The notes beneath the pieces were generated by a model, which ran no database searches, was not told the DNA's origin, and worked only from the letters and a program-made list of their open reading frames with translations. Both the position numbers and the translations under genes were made by a program. Shown in pieces: positions 7,321 to 8,704 of a stretch of DNA of 8,704 bases. Each line of letters opens with the position of its first letter. Positions within the stretch are counted from its first letter, which is position 1. Source of the stretch: an uncultured Clostridia bacterium (lineage in GTDB: Bacteria; Bacillota; Clostridia; Oscillospirales; Ruminococcaceae); the NCBI GenBank assembly GCA_937892655.1, contig CALBJC010000093.1, positions 1-8,704 of the forward strand, in the 5' to 3' direction.

Positions 7321-7395
7321 GCTAAATATTATCAATATCAAATTGACTATACAAGGCATATTGCATTTGTGTATTTTTTACAATTTATTTATCTG

Positions 7396-7401
7396 TATAA
7401 T
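7396..7401 (+). promoter_or_regulatory. -10 box upstream of the SpoIIAA-like gene
   Basis: A perfect TATAAT lies about 80 bases before the gene at 7480 and would give a leader of roughly 70 bases. No good -35 hexamer exists at 16-18 bases, so this promoter may be weak or activator-dependent. The rest of the 159-base gap after the lipoprotein gene is AT-rich, with no GC-rich terminator, so read-through from the lipoprotein gene is also possible. Confidence 0.4.
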
Positions 7402-7479
7402 ACAAACTATTGATATTTCCTATAAAACATGGTAAAATTTGAGCATCTAATAATGGTATTCACCGAAAGGAGAATCGAT

Positions 7480-7872
7480 ATGACTTATAATCATGGTGCT
7501 CAGACTATTGAGACTTACGAAGGAAAAAGAATCATCAAATCAGGTGCTGTTGGCGCTACTAACGCTGAAGAGGTAAAGTGGCTTATTGACGGGCTTACAA
7601 AGCTGTCAGTACCATTCAAAAATGATGGCTGGGGTTATATCTGCGATATAGGCAAGATGGCTCCTGTTACTCCTGATGTCAGCGAAATTCTAGTAGGTCT
7701 TCACAAGAGGCTCGCTGAATGCAACTGCAAGGCTATGGCTTTTGTAAACTTTGCGGCATTCATCACAGGCGCTCAGGCTAAGGAGCATTCAAAAAAATCT
7801 CATACCGGTATAGTTGAGGCTACTTTCAGAACTGAAGAAGAAGCTATCAAATGGATTGAAAGCGTAATCTAA
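7480..7872 (+). CDS. Small cytosolic protein, possibly SpoIIAA/STAS-like
   Basis: A 130-residue protein without signal peptide or membrane segment. The order of elements (an early strand KRIIKSGAVG, a helix around residues 23-36, a central strand GYICDIGKM, and a C-terminal EEEAIKWI) resembles SpoIIAA/STAS-like proteins, which often end in a helix of the form EEA-x-x-W-(I/L). This is judgement by eye and uncertain. The ATG at 7480 is chosen because AAAGGAG lies shortly before it; in-frame ATGs at 7429 and 7453 lack ribosome-binding sites. An intrinsic terminator follows the stop by about ten bases. The neighbours, a lipoprotein and a membrane protein, give no pathway. If the fold is right it could be a binding or anti-sigma-antagonist-like protein, but no phosphorylation-site serine is evident. 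Confidence 0.7.
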   Translation: MTYNHGAQTIETYEGKRIIKSGAVGATNAEEVKWLIDGLTKLSVPFKNDGWGYICDIGKMAPVTPDVSEILVGLHKRLAECNCKAMAFVNFAAFITGAQAKEHSKKSHTGIVEATFRTEEEAIKWIESVI

Positions 7873-7882
7873 AACAAAAATT

Positions 7883-7906
7883 ACCCCGTTTTAAAAACGG
7901 GGTTTT
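7883..7906 (+). terminator. Intrinsic terminator after the SpoIIAA-like gene
   Basis: ACCCCGTT (7883-7890) pairs with AACGGGGT (7896-7903), extendable by one A-T pair to a three-base loop, and is followed by TTTT at 7903-7906 then CATTT. It starts ten bases after the stop codon. The T-run is short, so termination may be partial, which matters because the next gene's ribosome-binding site begins at 7912. Confidence 0.8.
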
Positions 7907-7922
7907 CATTTGGGTGAAAAGT

Positions 7923-8459
7923 ATGAATATTGAATTTGACAGAAACATAACCGAAAGTCAGATAAGGGCAGTTTTCAGCGCAAAGGCTATCGGTAATGAC
8001 AAGATAGTCGATTTTGGTGCATACAGAGATTTAAGCATTAAAAGAAAAATAAAGGGTATTCTTATTTTTATAGCCTGCGTTTTAGCAGCTGTTTTTCTTT
8101 ATCTTTTTATTGCTAAAAATGCTCAGGGGCAAAATCTTATCGTATCGTGGGTTTTAATTGCCCTTGCGGTTATAGGTGGCAGTTTGAAGCTTATAAACGC
8201 TGTACTCCCCGCACAGACGGTTTACTATGTTGTAACAAAAAATTACATTGCCGCTAAAACCAAAAAACAGCTTTTTGGCAAGGGTGCGGCAGTATCGATG
8301 ATACGCTCTGTAAGATATATAAATCAGTCAGGGTATTATCTTATTGTTTTAAGAGTTTACCCCAAGGCTGAATACAGACTTGGCTACCTTGAGGATATAG
8401 ACAAGCTCGAAAGGCTATGTAATGAGCTGAATATCCGTTTTGACTCAAGCTTTATGTAA
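7923..8459 (+). CDS. Two-helix membrane protein with possible PH-like C-terminal domain
   Basis: A 178-residue protein. Residues 1-40 are soluble, hydrophobic stretches at about 44-64 and 72-95 form two transmembrane helices separated by a short loop, and residues about 98-170 are a soluble domain beginning YYVVTKNYIAAKTKK. That pattern, two helices followed by strands starting with a Y-x-V-T-x-x-x-I/L-type motif and a final amphipathic helix, resembles bacterial PH-like membrane proteins; the match is by eye. With basic residues before helix one, both termini are probably cytoplasmic. ATG 7923 is preferred over GTG 7914 because GGTGA (7913-7917) precedes it. The gene lies directly behind a terminator with no room for a separate promoter, so it may depend on read-through or on a promoter inside the upstream gene. 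Function unknown. Confidence 0.72.
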   Translation: MNIEFDRNITESQIRAVFSAKAIGNDKIVDFGAYRDLSIKRKIKGILIFIACVLAAVFLYLFIAKNAQGQNLIVSWVLIALAVIGGSLKLINAVLPAQTVYYVVTKNYIAAKTKKQLFGKGAAVSMIRSVRYINQSGYYLIVLRVYPKAEYRLGYLEDIDKLERLCNELNIRFDSSFM

Positions 8460-8481
8460 AAATAAAAACCGACTCTAACAG

Positions 8482-8547
8482 AGGGGTACACATATAGATA
8501 TATTTATAGGTACCTTTGGAGGAATCCTTTCTGGAAGAAAGTACTCC
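8482..8547 (+). other. Structured non-coding segment with alternative pairings
   Basis: The run GGGGTAC at 8483-8489 can pair downstream with GTACCTT (8510-8516, including two G-U pairs) or with GTACTCC (8541-8547, one G-U pair). A separate hairpin, CTTTC (8527-8531) with GAAAG (8537-8541), can be capped by GGAG (8518-8521) with CTCC (8544-8547). Mutually exclusive folds of this kind occur in RNA leaders and riboswitches, but no known class is recognised. A C-rich stretch follows at 8546-8557. Confidence 0.3.
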
Positions 8548-8577
8548 CCCACCCCCTACTCAAAGACTTTTAATCTG

Positions 8578-8670
8578 AAATTTTGTCCGATAGGGAAAAC
8601 TAAAAAAGCTAGGTAACATAGTGTTGCCTAGCTTTTATTGTTGTTTATGAACCCCTATCGGGCAAAATTT
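8578..8670. repeat. Nested inverted repeat with 18-bp outer arms
   Basis: AAATTTTGTCCGATAGGG (8578-8595) is complementary to CCCTATCGGGCAAAATTT (8653-8670) over all 18 positions with a single G-T pair. The 57 bases between the arms contain the terminator hairpin at 8604-8636. The shape fits a small palindromic element (MITE-like), an extended terminator or a structured RNA. No clear target-site duplication flanks it and no transposase is visible. Confidence 0.75.
8604..8646. terminator. Bidirectional terminator hairpin inside the inverted repeat
   Basis: Positions 8604-8618 and 8622-8636 form a 15-bp stem (core GCTAGG/CCTAGC, one G-U pair) with a three-base loop TAG. Rightward it is followed by TTTTATTGTTGTTT; leftward the T-run is TTTTTTAGTTTT, which is stronger. 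It could end the membrane-protein gene at 8459 in one direction and a leftward gene from beyond the window in the other, or act as an attenuator for a gene starting after 8704. Confidence 0.75.
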
Positions 8671-8704
8671 GAAACTGATAGTTTTAGGAGAGGAGTTTGA
8701 GGAG

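Noticed and set aside
119..7366. The 10-mer CATATTGCAT occurs at 119-128 (in the divergent palindrome) and at 7357-7366 before the SpoIIAA-like gene, as if a shared operator half-site.
   Set aside because: Only one half of the palindrome is repeated at the second site, and a single 10-base match in AT-rich intergenic DNA is not strong enough to claim co-regulation.
7334..7417. An 8-bp inverted repeat, AATATCAA (7334-7341) and TTGATATT (7410-7417), around the -10 box.
   Set aside because: The arms are AT-only apart from one pair, lie far apart, and are expected by chance in this composition.
8469..8487. CTCT-AAC-AGAG just after the membrane-protein gene as its terminator.
   Set aside because: The stem is only four pairs and no T-run follows.
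8647..8700. A 17-codon frame from ATG 8647 to TGA 8698-8700, a possible leader peptide.
   Set aside because: There is no ribosome-binding site before the ATG and the frame runs through the arm of the inverted repeat; it is probably chance.

Overview
The window looks like chromosomal DNA from a low-to-moderate G+C anaerobic Clostridia-type Firmicute, most likely a gut Oscillospiraceae/Ruminococcus relative. The grounds are the AT-rich, strongly SD-led genes, TTGACA/TATAAT promoters, U-tract terminators and a very large secreted protein ending in a type I dockerin, the module that plugs enzymes and adhesins into cellulosome-like scaffolds. The genus is inferred; no rRNA or marker gene is present.

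Positions 1-195 form a divergent control region. The first 19 codons of an unidentified gene run leftward off the window. Rightward lies a two-gene operon: a sugar-phosphate isomerase/epimerase-like TIM barrel (196-1014) and a Gfo/Idh/MocA NAD(P)-dependent oxidoreductase (1027-2142). The two promoters face away from each other across two palindromes about two helical turns apart, which suggests the truncated gene encodes the local regulator. Together the two enzymes could epimerise and oxidise or reduce an unusual sugar or polyol; the substrate cannot be read from sequence.

Positions 2143-2314 separate convergent genes and hold three hairpins, the last a strong bidirectional terminator. The leftward gene (2315-6802) encodes a 1495-residue exported protein: signal peptide, two parallel beta-helix (pectate-lyase-like) regions, an unassigned middle, a CxxC-rich module and a C-terminal dockerin. 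It has its own near-consensus promoter at 6843-6871. It probably binds, cleaves or displays plant or host polysaccharide as part of a dockerin/cohesin complex.

From 6902 rightward lie three small genes with no obvious pathway link: a lipoprotein (6949-7320), a cytosolic protein possibly of SpoIIAA/STAS-like fold (7480-7872, closed by a terminator), and a two-helix membrane protein with a possible bacterial PH-like tail (7923-8459), whose ribosome-binding site sits only a few bases past that terminator.

The last 245 bases (8460-8704) have no convincing gene but are the most structured non-coding DNA in the window: alternative hairpins at 8482-8547, then an 18-bp inverted repeat (8578-8670) enclosing a 15-bp terminator hairpin, then a purine-rich end that is either the leader of a rightward gene or the tail of a leftward one.
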